From the NCBI GenBank assembly GCA_003255025.1, contig QANY01008782.1, forward strand, positions 624,659 through 688,658: 64,000 nt of DNA, written 5' to 3'. The notes under the pieces were generated by a model. The model saw only the letters and a list, made by a program, of their open reading frames with translations. It was not told where the DNA came from and made no database searches. Of the stretch, positions 1 through 13,190 are shown piece after piece (the first letter of the stretch is position 1; each line of letters opens with the position of its first letter). This DNA comes from Datisca glomerata. Its lineage: Eukaryota > Streptophyta > Magnoliopsida > Cucurbitales > Datiscaceae. Made by a program: the position numbers and the translations under genes.

Positions 1-560
1 TTGCTAGACGAGATTGAGGAAAGGCTCTAGCTAGAATAGGAATGTCTGCCTAGACGCTAGAAGGTAAAGAGAGATGTCTGATGGAGCACTCCAACTCACC
101 AGATGAGATCAATGATAGGCCCTCATCAAAGCATGATCACCTGGCCAGGCGCTAGATGAAGCAATGAAAGGCTCTAGCTAGAGCAGGAATGCCTTGCTAG
201 ACACTAAAAGGCAAAAAGTGATGTCTGCTGAGCACCCCGGCTGGCAAGACAGGAATAATGATCTAGCCAGAGCAATCACGCCTAACTAGACATCAAAGGT
301 AAGAGATGTATGTCGAGAACTTTAGCTCACCAAACGAGACTGAGGCCCTAGCCATAGCAGGAATGCCTGGCTAGAATTTGGAGGAAGAAGTGTATGTCGC
401 ACTTTAGCTTGCCAGATGAAACATATATTTACCTAGAGAAGGAATTCCTGGATAGGCGCCGATGGAAAGGTCCTCTAACTGAGTACCAAAAGGAAAAGAG
501 TCCATCTTGTAGTCTAATTCTTTAGACCAAGAAAAAGGTTTAGCCAAGAGAAATGACGCT
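1..560. repeat. Degenerate tandem repeat, unit roughly 110-130 bp
   Basis: The stretch repeats an imperfect unit about four times. Each copy has a 'ggctctagctaga' type start, 'aggaatgcc...ctagac', 'aaaggtaaaga' and 'ctcaccagatgaga'. Copies are strongly diverged and no reading frame is kept. It probably belongs to a retrotransposon LTR or untranslated region that starts before the window. Confidence 0.65.
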
Positions 561-2157
561 TGACAAAACATCAAAAGGTAAACTCCCAATTTGAGGCGGG
601 TCCACCTGAACGAACCTCCCAAATAGGAGCACATAACTTCTTAAAGAGCACGGTAGGTCTTTACGACCCAACCTCCATCAAAGGGGGAAGTCCAATGGGA
701 AGGACCAAGTCTTTTTAGAGGCCTACTCAAGCTCGGGGTCAGAGCAACACCGTAGCTTAAGTCAGTAGGAATTAGAACTTAGAACATTCATAACTCGAAG
801 CAACAAAGAAACATGAACAAATGAATGATTAAGGTCTCGTCCAGAACTCAATGAAAATCTCAATCAAAGCTTGATGGAAGTGAAAGTAAAACTTCATCTA
901 CTTGAGAAATGTTAATTACTTAAAACACGGCTCGTGCGACTACAAAATGTTACAAAAAAGGAAATAAACAAGAGCAAGGCTGAAAGAATGAGTCAGAGTT
1001 ATTAAGAAAAATTTATTCTCATTAATAAAGAGAAAGGATTACAAATACAAGCAAAAGAAAAATTACAAAGATCTCATCCTCAGGTAGAGGGTGAACCCCC
1101 TCCTCAGTCTAACTTAAAAATAAAATACTTCCTTACGTCCGAGCCGGTGGTTATAGGATCTCCACAATTTTCTTGAATTATTTTGAAGTATTGAGGGCTC
1201 CAGACACTTGTCAGTCGAGGTCAATGATGATTTGGTCTGAGGCCCACACCAAGTCGGGCTAATTTTTTAGTTAAGGACGAAAACGGCTTCAATCTCTCCC
1301 ACTTAAGGTGAGAAAGGAAGGAGGCTACCACACCTCGACCTGGGTTCGAGACGATCCTGAAGGATGAGAATCGAAGGTCCAATTTACCCACTCCTGAGGT
1401 ACACTGTAATAAGTAGCTGTAGGTCTGAAAGGACAAAGGCGATAAAAAAAGGAGTGGGTTGCAGTCGGTAAATGTGTTTCGTTACGGGTCAAGGTGCAAA
1501 CTTTTCCTAAGGATAAGGTTTCACGATAGTGTAGCTTTGCAACTATAAGTCGGTAACTAACACAAACAGAGGGCTCACCACACAGGCTTATCGACGAGAA
1601 GGAAATCACCGCTAATAGAGCATCGACGAATTTGATGCACAAAATTTAAAAGACAACAAAAAGGAAAACCACAACCATGGAAAGGAAAGCATGAGAATAT
1701 CAAGTGGAAGCCCACAAAATGGAAGGGGCCCTAGGAGGGGAAGGATTGCAGTTCTCCTGAAAAAATAACTGAGGGCAAGAATGATGGTAGGCAAAGGTGT
1801 CGACTCTATGGGAAGGAAAAGATGATGGCAATGAGAAGGAACACTGCCTATTTATAGGCCTAGAAGAGGAAACCGCTCATTTTAATGAAAATTAAAAAGG
1901 GTCATGATGGCCCATTTCATGGGCCAATAAGAAAATTTTCTGAAGACCAAACGTCACTCAAACGACTGCAGGGATGAAGTGCGCATCGAGGAGTCAGGCT
2001 TCATGGTTAGCGACCCTCACCCTCTTTTATGCGTATCCACACGCCATTAATGCCCTCACTCCCAAGAGGTTAGTGACCTTAAATCACAGAGTGACGTGCG
2101 CAGACAAGTTGCTACAAAAGACAGTCAGGTAATTAATTCCATTTGGTACGGGCCTCC
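561..2157. other. Noncoding, transposon-like DNA without a gene
   Basis: No credible coding exon is seen; the short open frames resemble no known protein. A TATA-like 'ctatttatagg' lies near 1849 and the composition resembles a plant LTR, but no terminal repeat partner was found. It ends where the Copia LTR begins at 2158. Confidence 0.4.
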
Positions 2158-3999
2158 TGTTGGATTAGGTTTTAAAATTTAAATAAAATATCTTTGAACC
2201 ACGAACAGTTTGTGAATGAAATATCAAAAAAACTTCTAAAACATATTTAACCATATTAAACATTAAAACTACAGATCATGCATATTTAGATTAGACGTAT
2301 TTATAAGGTGGTAGAAACAATTTATACATTTTCGTTGTATATGAGACTTTCTGAATTTGTGGAATCCTTATTAAATGATTTGTGCTCTTTGATCTTCAAA
2401 TACAAAAACTTTAGTTAGTCTTCACACCAACAACCACTTGTTGGATTCACAAGTATGTCTCTAGAAAATATTTTTAGGAACTGAGTGTGGGCACTCAAAA
2501 TAACTGAGGAAGGAAAATTTCTTTTATTCCCCTATGAATTCGACAGAAATAGTATAAGGGGGGAGAGAAACATTTTTCTGCTATGTGTAATTAAGGTTGT
2601 GTCAACACACTTAGGGAGGCAACCCTAATGCCATCCCTTATGTAAATAATTTATGAAATTTGCACGTACACCCCTATTTACCAAATTGTCGAAAAAGCAC
2701 CCCCATATTATTAGCCTTTGCCAAAAAATTCCACATTCCCTTAGATTATATGTTGTGTCCAAATTCATTAATCCAAATTGATAAATTAAATTGATCTCGA
2801 TAAATTAGTTAATTAATTTATTTATTTTACTAATTATCTACTAACTAGAAAATAAAAAAAATTAATTAATTTGAATATTAATTAATTGCTCTTCACTAAT
2901 TAAGGGAAAACACCCATCACATATGAGTTCAGGAAATATACCTTGACTCAAAACCCATTTTGGTCTAACTGATGTTGTTTCTTTTATTCATGTCCTCATG
3001 AGCTACTCCTGAGACCGAATGGATCCACATGAGTAAAGCTATAGGATTTAATTACCCGGTGAATTTATCTCTATAATTTTTTGACCTTTTTAATCATGGC
3101 ATTGTAAGACTCCACTATAGGTTCGATACCAAATCAATTATCGATTCATGCACGCTACATTTTTTGTCGGTGCAAATAAACTCTTTTATGCTTCACGGTC
3201 CACAGAATACTTTAACATATTATGCTTCGTGAATATCAGTAACAATAGTAGGATATAAAATTATCATTTTACCTCTCTTGTTATTATTTTCTTAACTCGT
3301 TTATTGACTGTGAATAAGAAATACATAATAGTGAATTGTCTCATACAATTCACCATGTCTTATTCAATGATTCATTTTATTGAGTACCTGGTCAGGTTAA
3401 TTCATCCACACACTCATCAATAAAGTATAAGGTGATATTATTGTATTTTGCAATCTAACGACGAATTTTCATATATGTCAATCACGCAACTCCAACATAG
3501 TTGAATCACAATTCCAACAGTTAAAGTATTGTCTGACAATTCGAACTCACTCCTTTGGCGTATCAAAGATCGTAACTAACTAGGTCAAGTTCCATATTCA
3601 CCTCAAGATTAAGGTAATTATGAAAATACTCTTAAAGTGTAACAATTAAATTTAGAGCTAGATAAATTGATTTACTCCAAACTAATTTGTTGCTGGTCTA
3701 TTCAACATGTTCCATAACATGTCTAGGTTAACCATTCAAGTCTCCACTCCCATGCCTCAAGACCGGCATCATTTGGTTCAACCTAACAGTCATTTCAGAA
3801 GAGTTTGTCTGGAAGATCCCTCCATCTTTACTCTTCTTACGTTGACAATAGTTTCAAGACATGAGTAAATTATAAACATACTTTAATTAACAGAAAAACT
3901 TTCATCCATTCATTAAATTCAGTAATACAAAATATCTGAGAAGTAATTAAATACTCATAAATAGTTATTACACTTTACTTTATGGATATAATTTCAACA
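2158..3999 (-). repeat. Putative 3' LTR of the Copia element (about 1.84 kb)
   Basis: The segment begins TGTTGGATT and ends AATTTCAACA on the plus strand, giving matching TGTTG...CAACA ends. Its inner border abuts the polypurine tract at 4000-4012. It is AT-rich and noncoding. With no partner LTR in the window, the outer border at 2158 is inferred from the TG/CA ends alone. Confidence 0.6.
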
Positions 4000-6900
4000 A
4001 TCTCTCACTTGGACTAGAGTACGTGTGTACAATCTCATATCCCATGACCTCCAGATGACTATCAAAGGATTTACTACTTAAAGTCTTTGTGAATGGATAT
4101 GTCAGGTTGTTAATAATCTCTCTTATTAGGTGATACTTATGATCTATATGTTTGAATCTTTTATGATTCATTGGTTCATTCAAATTTGCTTTAACCCCAT
4201 TATTATCACAATAAAGTGTCATGGGATTGTTAGCTCCTAGAACAACTTTCAGAGTCTTCAAAATCTTCTAAGCCATACAACCTTCTTTGCAGCTTCACAA
4301 GCTGCAGCATATTCAGTTTCCATGGTAGATTCAGTAATGCAAGATTTCTTGATACTTCTCCGTACAACTGCTACACCATTCAGGATGAACAACGATCTTG
4401 AAGTGGACCTCCTAGAATTCTTATCTGCTTGGAAGTCCGAATCAGTATACCATGTCATATTCAGGTTAGTACCTGAATACACAAGCAAGCATGTCATTTT
4501 TCTCCTAAGATTTTTAAGGATATGCTTTACAGCATTCCAATGCTCGATTTCAGGATTAGATTGGAAATGACTCACCATGCCCACTGCATAGAAAATGTCT
4601 GGCCTAATGCAAAGCATCATATACATGAGGCTTCCTACGGCTGAGGTATTGGGAATCTTACTCATGTCTTCCTCTTCTTGAGGAGTCTTGTGAGACTACT
4701 CCTTGGAGAGATTGACTCCATGTCTAAAAGGAATATATCACTTCTTAGAGTCTTGCATACTGAAATGATCCATCACCTTATCAATATAAGATGCTTGAGA
4801 AAGTGTCAATTATTTGTTCTTCCTATCTCAAAAGATCTGAATACCTAAGACAAATGCAGTTTCTCCAAGATCTTTCATTTCAAATTGCTTTGCAATCCAA
4901 ATCTTGACATGAGATAATTTTCCTACATCATTCTCAATGAGTATAATATCATCTACGTACAAGACTAGAAAAACCAATTTCCCTTCGTGTACCAGATTAT
5001 ACACACAAGGTTCGTCTACTAACTGTTCAAAACTAAAGTTCTTGACAGTTTCATCGAAACTAATATTCGACGACCGTGACACTTGCTAAAGTCCATAAAT
5101 GGACTTCAGTAGTTCTTTAACTTTGGCCTCTTGGCATTTCTCCATGAACCCGTCTAGTTGAGCCATATAAATGCGCTCTTCAAGATTGTCATTCAGATAA
5201 GCAGTCTTGATGCCCATCTGCTAGATTTTATAACTGAGGTCATCAGCAATGGATAGGAGAATTCAGATGGATTGAAGCATTGCTACCAGTAAGAAGGTAT
5301 CTTCATGGTTTATACCTTCCTTTTGAGTGTAGCACTTGGCTATTAACCTAGATTTGAATGTCTCCACATTCCCATCCGGACCTCTGCTTTTATTATAGAT
5401 CCATTTACACCTTATAAGTTTTACTCTTTCATGAGGATCTACAAGTTTCCAGACTATGTTCGAGTACATCAAATGTATCTCAAAGTTCACAACTTCTTAT
5501 TATAGGTTTGCTTCAGGATCAGTCATGACTTGTGAGTAGGAGATAGGTTCATCATGATCCTTATCTGAGACTACTATTAAGGCATCTCCATATGACATGT
5601 ACCTGTCAAGTTGTCTCACAATCCTCCCACTACGTCGAGGCTCTATAAGTTCTGGCCCCGACTGTGGTTCTTCCATTATTGAATCAAGAGCAGTTCCTGA
5701 TTGTGGAGTCGGTATCCTCCCACTCAATAATTCGTCTAGCACAAGAGTGTTTCTTGGCTTCACACTTCTTATATAGTCTTCTTCAAGAAATTGTGTATTG
5801 GTGCTAAAGAATATTTTCTTGTCAGTCGGACCATAAATACATACTCCTTCGTTCCTTTGGGATATCCTACAAACATGGATAATTCTGATCGATTGGCCGA
5901 CTTGCCTATCTTCTGTTTTAGAACATTTACTGGACACCCCCATATTCTAAAGTGGTTAACGAACGAGTTTCATACATTCCATCTTTCATATGGCATGTCA
6001 GGCATCGTCTTCGACTGAACTTAATTCAGAATGTATGCTGTTGTTTCTAAGGCATATCCCCAGAACGAATCTGGGACGGATGAGTAACTCATCATAGATC
6101 TAACCATATCCATCAAAGTTTGATTCCTTCTTTCTGACACATCATTTTGTTTTGGAGTGCCAGATGTTGTAACCATAGAAAGAATACCGACTTCCTTAAG
6201 AAAGTCTTTGAACTCTCCTAGCAAGTACTCTCTACCACGATCGGATCATAGTATTTTGATTTATTTCTCTAATTGCTTCTCAACCATAGCCTTATACTCT
6301 TTGAACTGTTCAAAGGTTTCAGACTTTTGGCGTAATAGATAAACATGACCAAAACGTGAGTAGTTATCAGTGAAAGTCATGAAGTATTCATAACCTCCTC
6401 TTACTAGGATATTAATTGGCCCACATACATCAATATGTACGAGTTCAATGCATTAAGTGGCTCTTTCACCATTCGTTGAAAATGGTCCCTTGATCATTTT
6501 ACCTTTAATGCAGGATTTTCATGTGGATAGTGATCCCACACTTAAAGTTTACAATGGACCATCCTTTGCAATTCTTTAATCCTGTCTAGGCTAATATGGC
6601 CAAGACAAAGGTGCCGCAAGTAGGTTAGATCGATTGAGTCAGACTTCAACCTTTTACTATCCCTTTGTAAATCAGTATTTACTTTAATGTCACATATCAT
6701 TGAAACTATTGGTTTTACATAGAATAGGTTATTTATCAAGCGTGTAGTAGTCATAAAACAATCATTTCTAAAAATACCAATATAATTCTCAATGAAATTT
6801 AAAGAAGATCCTTACTCAATCAAACTAGCTACTAAAATAAGATTTTTCCTAACAATTTGGGATATAATATACATCTCGTAAAATCAACAAAACTGTTATC

Positions 6901-7557
6901 AAATAACAATTTAATAGTTCCAACTAATATAGTTGATTCTAGTGCTCAATTCCCCCAACAGAAGTTGAACTCGCCCTCGTCAAGCCTTCTGCTTTCAAGT
7001 TATGCTTCTTAGCTTTTTTTGGACCACTCTTGTTTTTCTTTTTGGCGCCAAAGGTGGAAGGCTTTCTTTTAGTAAAGTTTGCCTCCCGAATCTTCCTCTT
7101 GCCCTTCAGAAACAGAGTCTCAGTAGCTTAGCAACTCCTTCATAAATTATGAAACTGAGTACCTCAACTCATTCATAGAATAATTAAGTTTGAAGTTCTC
7201 AAAAGCATCTGACAAGGTCTCGAGGATCATATATACTTGAGTCTCACCATCTATCTTAGCTTCCATAATCGTCATCTCATTCAGATAACTAATGATCAAC
7301 ATCATATGTTCTTTGACAGGAGTTCCGAGTTTTATCCGGCAATTCATGAAGTTTCGAAAAGCAGCCTGTTTAGCTTGGCGACCCTGATCCCCAAACATTC
7401 GGTGATGTTCAACATCATATTAGCCGCGGTTTCCATATTCTGATGTTGTTGTTTTAAAACATTGCTAACATAAGTCACGATGTAACACCTGGCGATCTCA
7501 TTAGAACGCAACCATGAAGCATAAGTATCATTTTTCTCTTTAGTCGATTTAGCAATA
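4000..7557 (-). pseudogene. Broken Copia gag-pol polyprotein
   Basis: Recognisable pieces, from the protein's N to C end, are as follows. Gag lies at about 7555-7147. The GAG-pre-integrase motif LRHLCLGHISLDRIKEL is near 6640-6590. Integrase is at 6224-6021, with GTPKQNDVSERRNQTL and SFWGYALETTAYILN. Reverse transcriptase is at 5490-4828 and carries the catalytic YVDD as LYVDDIILIEND near 4960. The late RT part is at 4665-4258, with ADKNSRRSTSR. RNase H is at about 4261-3980, with LYCDNNG and KHIDHKYHLIRE. Pieces lie in different frames separated by stops, so no functional polyprotein can be made. In family terms it would encode the capsid, protease, integrase and RT/RNase H of a Ty1/copia element. 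Confidence 0.88.
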
Positions 7558-7690
7558 GGTCAAGGTCGGGTGTCGGGGGTCAGGTGCGGAGTGTCGAGTG
7601 TCGAGTGTCAGGTGTCGTGGGCAGGGGGTCGTGGGTTGTGGGTCGGGTTAGGGTCCTGGGTTGGGGTCGTGGGTCGGGGTATTGTACGCA
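7558..7690. repeat. G-rich GGGTC/GTGTC simple repeat
   Basis: The plus strand shows short irregular G runs (gggtcgtgggttgtgggtcggg, shortened here) at a spacing that could permit G-quadruplexes. It sits exactly at the truncated 5' end of the Copia element and next to a hAT-like end. Confidence 0.7.
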
Positions 7691-7884
7691 ACATGAGTAA
7701 TAGAAAGATGTTAAATGGATATCCAATATCCATTGGGTATTACTCATACCATACCCATTTATAATGGGTAAAAAAAAGTACCCACTCAATAAATACTCAA
7801 TACATATTTATGATATTTTAAACTCACCCATTAAGTAAAATACATGTGAGTATTTTTACCCGTGTATATTTTTGTCATCCCTAG
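7691..7884. mobile_element. hAT-like nonautonomous element end (fragment)
   Basis: The right end reads 'tttttgtcatccctag', the reverse complement of a CTAGGGATGACAAAAA terminus typical of plant hAT elements. Inside are several copies of 'acccatt/aatgggta' and 'tactca', like subterminal motifs of such elements. The left terminus is not clear; the G-rich repeat at 7558-7690 may be its subterminal array. Confidence 0.4.
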
Positions 7885-8540
7885 GAGGAGAAACAATTCA
7901 AATCCACGTTTAAATCCTTTTTTTACCATGTAAATCATACTTATTTCTTTGCTTATGAAACTTTACGACGAATGTTTATATCTACATAAATTTATAGTAT
8001 GACCAATACGTTTCTATGCAACCACAACTATTATATTAATTGTAAAATAGTAATATATAGCCGTAATGAGTATCTATAGTTGTTTAAACAAAAAATAATA
8101 ATAAATGCATTTACTATAGAACTAAATCTTTCTAACAATAACTAGAATGCTCACCGGATAAGTCGGCTATTACAATAGCGCGGTCTATTTTGATGAAGTT
8201 AGGACAATATTATCTTGACTCTCAAATGAGGCCTAAGTGATCAGGCTTTAATTCTGACATATCATAAGTGTGGAGGCCATTCGAATGTCAGACTCTAATG
8301 TTGTCAGTATTTACGTGTCTCAGCCTAAATATGTCAACTCGTTACGATTCGTTCCACTTTTTACTATTATGTGTGAATGTTACGAGCGTGATTCTAAGCC
8401 TCACGTGTAACACATTGTCACGACCACTTGTGTTGTGAGCATGACACAAGTGAGAAAGAGATTTTGAAACTATTTATCAGATAACATTGTTAGAAAAAAA
8501 CTCATAAGTGTAATTATAATTTGCAAATATAGAATTGTAA
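7885..8540. other. Gene-free spacer
   Basis: AT-rich noncoding DNA. I see no exon, no RNA gene and no clear repeat. Confidence 0.5.
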
Positions 8541-11500
8541 TTTTTTTTAACAAAGACAGATTTCTATAAAGAATAAGGTGGTTTAAAAAACCACCCAAAA
8601 AACCAAATGTATGAGAACAAAAATATGGGTAGGGATAGAATCAGTAAACAACAAATCAGTGTTTTGATCCGAGCTAAACTTAGCAATATTATCAGTAGCA
8701 CGATTAATACCTCACCTAACCCACCTAAAGGTGATTGAATTAAAAGAGAAAGATAAAATCTGCTCAAGCAATTTTTGTAACCTCCACTCCCAGCAAGCAG
8801 AACCATTAAGCCAAGAGATCAACTACAGATTATCACTTTCAACCAAACTAATTCTCCAACCTTTATCAGAAGCCAAGAACAAACTCTTCTTAACTGCCAA
8901 TAATTCAACATGAATTGTAGAAAAGGCAGCAACCTTTCTACCCACAATGCCTAAAACAAAACCTAGGTGATTCCTAGCAATCACTCCAAAAGAAGCAGTA
9001 ACAATGAAAGTTTCAAAAATCTAGAAAGCCAAATCACAGTTTAGTTTGACAACACCAATAGGGGGACCAAATAGTGCAATCTCCAAAAGAATTAGGTAGA
9101 ATAGAAGCATTACAAGAAGCTACATAAGATGAATCAGGACCTGCAGAAGACCTGTTAAAAATTAGCTTACCAATAACTGGAAGCTGTAAAATAAGCCCTT
9201 CTCACAACAATAGCAGGATCAGAATAAATGCCTTCAAAAGCCAAGCCATTTCTAGCTTTCCAGATATGCCAACAAAAAATAAATAAAAGGAAAACACAAT
9301 GGAACAATTACCATCAGGGTGCCTGTATAACTCCAAAAGCCCATCCTTAACCCAATCACCAATATTAGAACAAGCAAAAGAGGAGCAATTCAGATTAAGC
9401 TTAGAAATCCCCCAACAACACTTACTCAAGTCACACTCAAAGAATAAATGCTCTGAGGTTTCTGAAAAAAGACCACAATGAAGACAAAGACTATCTTGAG
9501 CAATATTCCTTTTAATCAAATTATGTTGAAGGAATAAAATTGTTGATCAGTCTCGGAACAAAATATCTAACCTTTACAGGCACTTTGATATTCCACAACT
9601 TCCTCTAGAAATCAGAATTAGCATGATTCATAGAAGTGCTTCCAGTAGAAGCAGAATTATCCTTAAAAAGAGAATGATAGGCTGATTTACAGAGAAAACA
9701 CCATTCTCGTTTAAAGGCCAGGCAAGTTTATCCTCTCTCAAAAGATTAGCATAAATATTGTAAATCTCCTTACTAACCCACTAAGGGAAGATATGCACAA
9801 CCTTGTCTCCATCCCAACTATCTGAAGGAAGAAGAAGATCAGCCACCTTTGAAATATCTGGCACTTTGTAAATACTCACCTCTGGGCAATGAGGAATCCA
9901 GGAATCAGACCAAATATCCATTGAATTGCCGTTGCCAACACTCCAAACAACTCTCTTCCTGATAACTTCCTTCTTATTCCAAAGACTTTTCCAAACCTAA
10001 GAGCAAGAACCAGGAGCCTTAGACTGCAAGAAATCAATATTACGATAGTAAATTACCTTGAGAACCTTGGCACAGAAGCTGTTAAGATTTTGCAAGATTG
10101 ACCAAGCATATTTAGCTAGTAAATCTAAATTGAACGATTCCAAATCTCTAAAGCCAAGACCTCCATCATACTTAGATGAGTGGAATCTCTTTATCGAATA
10201 CCATCTTAAACCTTTTTTATCACCAGATTTGTGCCACGAAAACCTTAAGATAGCAGCTTGCAGATTGTAGCAAACCTTCTTAGGAAGTTTAAAAATGCTC
10301 ATTGCATAACTGGGAAATGTTTGAGCTACTGACTTTAATAGTATCTCCTTACCACCATGAGATAGCAAATTAGATTTCCAAACCCCAGTCCTGGCTTCCA
10401 TTCTATCCTGAAGTAAAGAAAATAGATCAGACTTAGGACTCCCCCAATCAGTGGGAAACCCTAAGTAACTTCCACAATCCCTTGAGATAGAAACATCAAG
10501 AATGGCGGCAAGGTCTACTCTCTTAACCTGACTAACATTGTTACTAAACCAAACAATGCTCTTCTCCAAACTAATTTTCTACCCAGAAGCCTTGCAATAT
10601 TTAACAAGATAATTAGCCAAATTCAACACTGAAGTTCTATCATCTTCACAAAAGAAAAGAGAGTCATCAGTAAAAATAAGATGAGATATAGGTAGGCAAT
10701 CTCTTTTGATCCCCACAGGCTTCAACTCATCATTGAAAACAGCTTTCTCAATACATTTAGACAGACAATCAGTAATAAAAGAAAGTGATAGGGAGATAAA
10801 GGGCCTCCCTGTCTCAAACCTCTGGTAGGAGTAAAAGAGAAAATAGGATTACCATTTAGAAGAAAGTTGTAAGAGACACCGACACCAGTAACTAAAAGCA
10901 TAATAAGTTTGATGAGCTTGCTGTCAAAACCCAATTTGCTTTAGAGAGCATGAAGAATAACCCAACTCACTCTATCATAGGCCTTCACCATATCAGACTT
11001 TCAAAGCAAGAATACCATTCCTTCCCTTTTTCTTCTTCTTTGTATGAAAGAGCACTTCCTAAGCAACCAGGAAGTTTTGTTGGATGTGCCTGTCACTGAC
11101 AAAGGCACCCTGACATGGAGAGATATTGGAATCCAAGAGAGTCTTAAGTCTATTGACAAGAATTTTTGAAAAAATCTTGTATGTGAAATTGCACAAGGCA
11201 ATAGGTCTGAATTGGGAAGGGTACTCAGGATGATTTACTTTAGGTATAAGAGCAATATTAGTCTCATTCAAGGAATTTGGAAGATAAAGATTATAAAAAA
11301 AAATCACAAGTTACCTTCCAAATGTCATTACCTAATAGCTCCCAATGCTTTTGGAAAAAAGAACCTGAAAAGCCATATTGGCCAGGAGCCATAAAATCCC
11401 CCAAAGAAAAGGTAGCAAGCTTTACTTCCTCCAAAGGCACTGGTTGTAACAATGCAGAGTTCATAGTATCACTAACCTAGGGAGCACACTGATTAAGAGC

Positions 11501-12113
11501 CCAATTCACTTCAGAAACAAGTTCAGCAGTGAAGATATCAGTAAAATGCTTTTTAAAAATATCAACAATGTCAGGATCATTATCCACCCAAGAGTCATCA
11601 GCAGCTCTGATCCTACTAATATGGTTCTTAGCTCTTCTGCTAATCACAGAACTATGGAAAAACTTAGTATTTTCTCCCAATACTTCAGCCAATTATGTTT
11701 GGCTCTCTGACCCCAGAACACTTTTCACTCCTCTAGATAGAAGCAAGCTTTTCTATCTTAAAGGCTTTCTTTTCCTCCCAATTAGCTTGACAAGCATCAT
11801 TAAGACTACTCATCCTGTCTTTAATAATCTTGATCTCATTCTTAGGATTATTTCTAAGTTTGAAACTCCAGATCTTTAAATTACCTTTACATTCCTTAAG
11901 CTTTGAGATTAGGCTAGCCATACCTCTGCATTGACCAATCTGATCGTAACTTCTAATTATAGTCTCTTCTAAAAACCATTTCTCCTCAAGTTTAAAACCC
12001 ATATACCTTCTTTTCTTCAACTTAAGGAAACTGACAACCAACATATTGTGATCTGAACCAATGTTGGGAGGCATAATCACCTCTAAATCAGGAAACCTAT
12101 CTAATTTTTCTTG
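8541..12113 (-). mobile_element. L1-type LINE, 5'-truncated
   Basis: Reading the minus strand, the element runs from the C-terminal end of an apurinic endonuclease domain (12113) through reverse transcriptase and zf-RVT to an RNase H-like tail (about 8990-8600). It finishes near a short T run on the plus strand (8539-8548), which is the poly(A) tail. ORF1 and most of the endonuclease are missing, the usual 5' truncation. I did not find a convincing target-site duplication. Confidence 0.85.
8590..12113 (-). pseudogene. LINE ORF2 (endonuclease end-RT-zf-RVT-RNase H), broken
   Basis: Near 12110-12030 the frame reads QEKLDRFPDLEV then IGSDHNMLVV, the SDH end of the endonuclease. RT begins near 11300 with NIALIPKV and FRPIALCNFTYKIFSKIL, then GAFVSDRHI, GLRQGGPLSPYHFLL near 10830, and LGFPTDWG near 10460. 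The zf-RVT domain at 9519-9400 has the spaced residues CLHCG...SEHLFFEC. An RNase H-type ELLAVKKSLFLASDKGW with a following ESD is near 8900-8830. Stops and frameshifts separate the pieces; the catalytic FADD box falls in a degraded stretch near 10650. Not functional. Confidence 0.87.
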
Positions 12114-13044
12114 AATAATTATAAATTAAGTACATCTCAATTAAAGTGACGCTCATTCGATTTATCACTATTTTATAAATGCTAAAAGAATTACAAAGTA
12201 TATGAATAATATGAATTTCGCTGATGTATCGGGCGTGGTACAACCTTCTTTTCAAGGGGGTTGGGTCAGGCTGGCCTAGCATGCCAAATGTTGCATGCCA
12301 AACTGTGTTGTGCCACTAAAACAATCCTCAGCCCGTTATAGAGCTAGAGAGAGAGAGAGAGGAAGAGAGAGGTTTCGAGTGCAAGAAATGATCTGGAAAA
12401 ACTGGGAACCAGGATGAGGAAGGACAAAGGTTCAAGAAAATAGCAAACGAACACCATTTTGCTTCATAGTAAAGCAAAACGACGTGGTTTGATGAAACTC
12501 CGATATGATGGAATGTACTTTAAAGACAACGAAGGCTATGCACGACAGTTCAATTTTTTTACTGTTCTCAAAAGCTGAATTACTTGAACCATCTGACTAG
12601 AAGAAGAAAATTACTTGAACTAAAAAGTGCACTCCCCTAATGTTATCTCGTTCCACATCATAAATGAAATTATTTTTTTAGTTTTCCTTTTATGCGTAAT
12701 GTAAAATCATATATACTCTAACTCAATAGTGATGAATACATGATGTTAGATAGCTTTTTTTCACATTTTAATCATGAAAAAGATAAGATAGTGAAATATG
12801 ATAAGTATTTCCTTTAATTATCGGAGAACTTTCATGTTCTCATAAAAGAACATAAACTATTAAATATATTTTTCTGAATGCACATATTTGAATTGTTTCT
12901 AATTTTTATTATTTTATTTTATGTATTTAACTTATCTTAATTCTTTGGAAGGAAAAAGTACTCTCAACAAAAAGTATTAGTACCGATTAATATTAGAGGG
13001 GATTGAAGTTTTTCAAGAAGGGTAATTTCCCCTTCTCATGAGTA
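12114..13044. other. Gene-free DNA with a short GA repeat
   Basis: No exon is supported. A (GA)n microsatellite lies at about 12344-12372. The rest is AT-rich. Confidence 0.5.
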
Positions 13045-13190
13045 TTTGTTGAAATAAATACCAAATAGAAAAATTAAGAAAAATATGATTAAATTGAGAA
13101 TTCGATAATTTTGTCGGTGATAATTTTGCAGCCTTCTAAACCATCATAAACTTCTATTATAGGGGCGCTAACTAAATTAGAGAGAGCAGC
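13045..13190. repeat. Direct repeat, copy A
   Basis: This segment (with 'attttgtcggtgataatttt', 'ccatcataaacttctatt' and 'actaaattagagaga') recurs in the same orientation at about 22720-22870. The pair brackets a 9.5 kb block of hAT, Copia and tandem-array DNA. Copy A ends next to the probable hAT terminus. Confidence 0.7.

Larger units (their letters stand above)
2158..7557 (-). mobile_element. Copia-type LTR retrotransposon, 5'-truncated
   Basis: On the minus strand the order is partial gag, GAG-pre-integrase, integrase, reverse transcriptase, RNase H, polypurine tract and 3' LTR, which is the Ty1/copia order. The polypurine tract (reverse complement of 4000-4012, ccaagtgagagat) sits directly before an LTR beginning TGTTG, a hallmark of plant Copia elements. 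No second LTR is seen to the right. The internal region stops at a G-rich repeat near 7558, so the 5' LTR, primer site and gag start are missing. Many stops and frame breaks show the copy is dead. Confidence 0.85.

Noticed and set aside
1330..1365. 'gggttcgagacgatcc' resembling a tRNA B box
   Set aside because: No cloverleaf could be folded around it by eye and no matching A box or acceptor stem was seen.
7620..7680. 'gggttagggt' resembling a telomere repeat
   Set aside because: Only one telomere-like unit occurs within an irregular G-rich repeat; not a telomeric tract.
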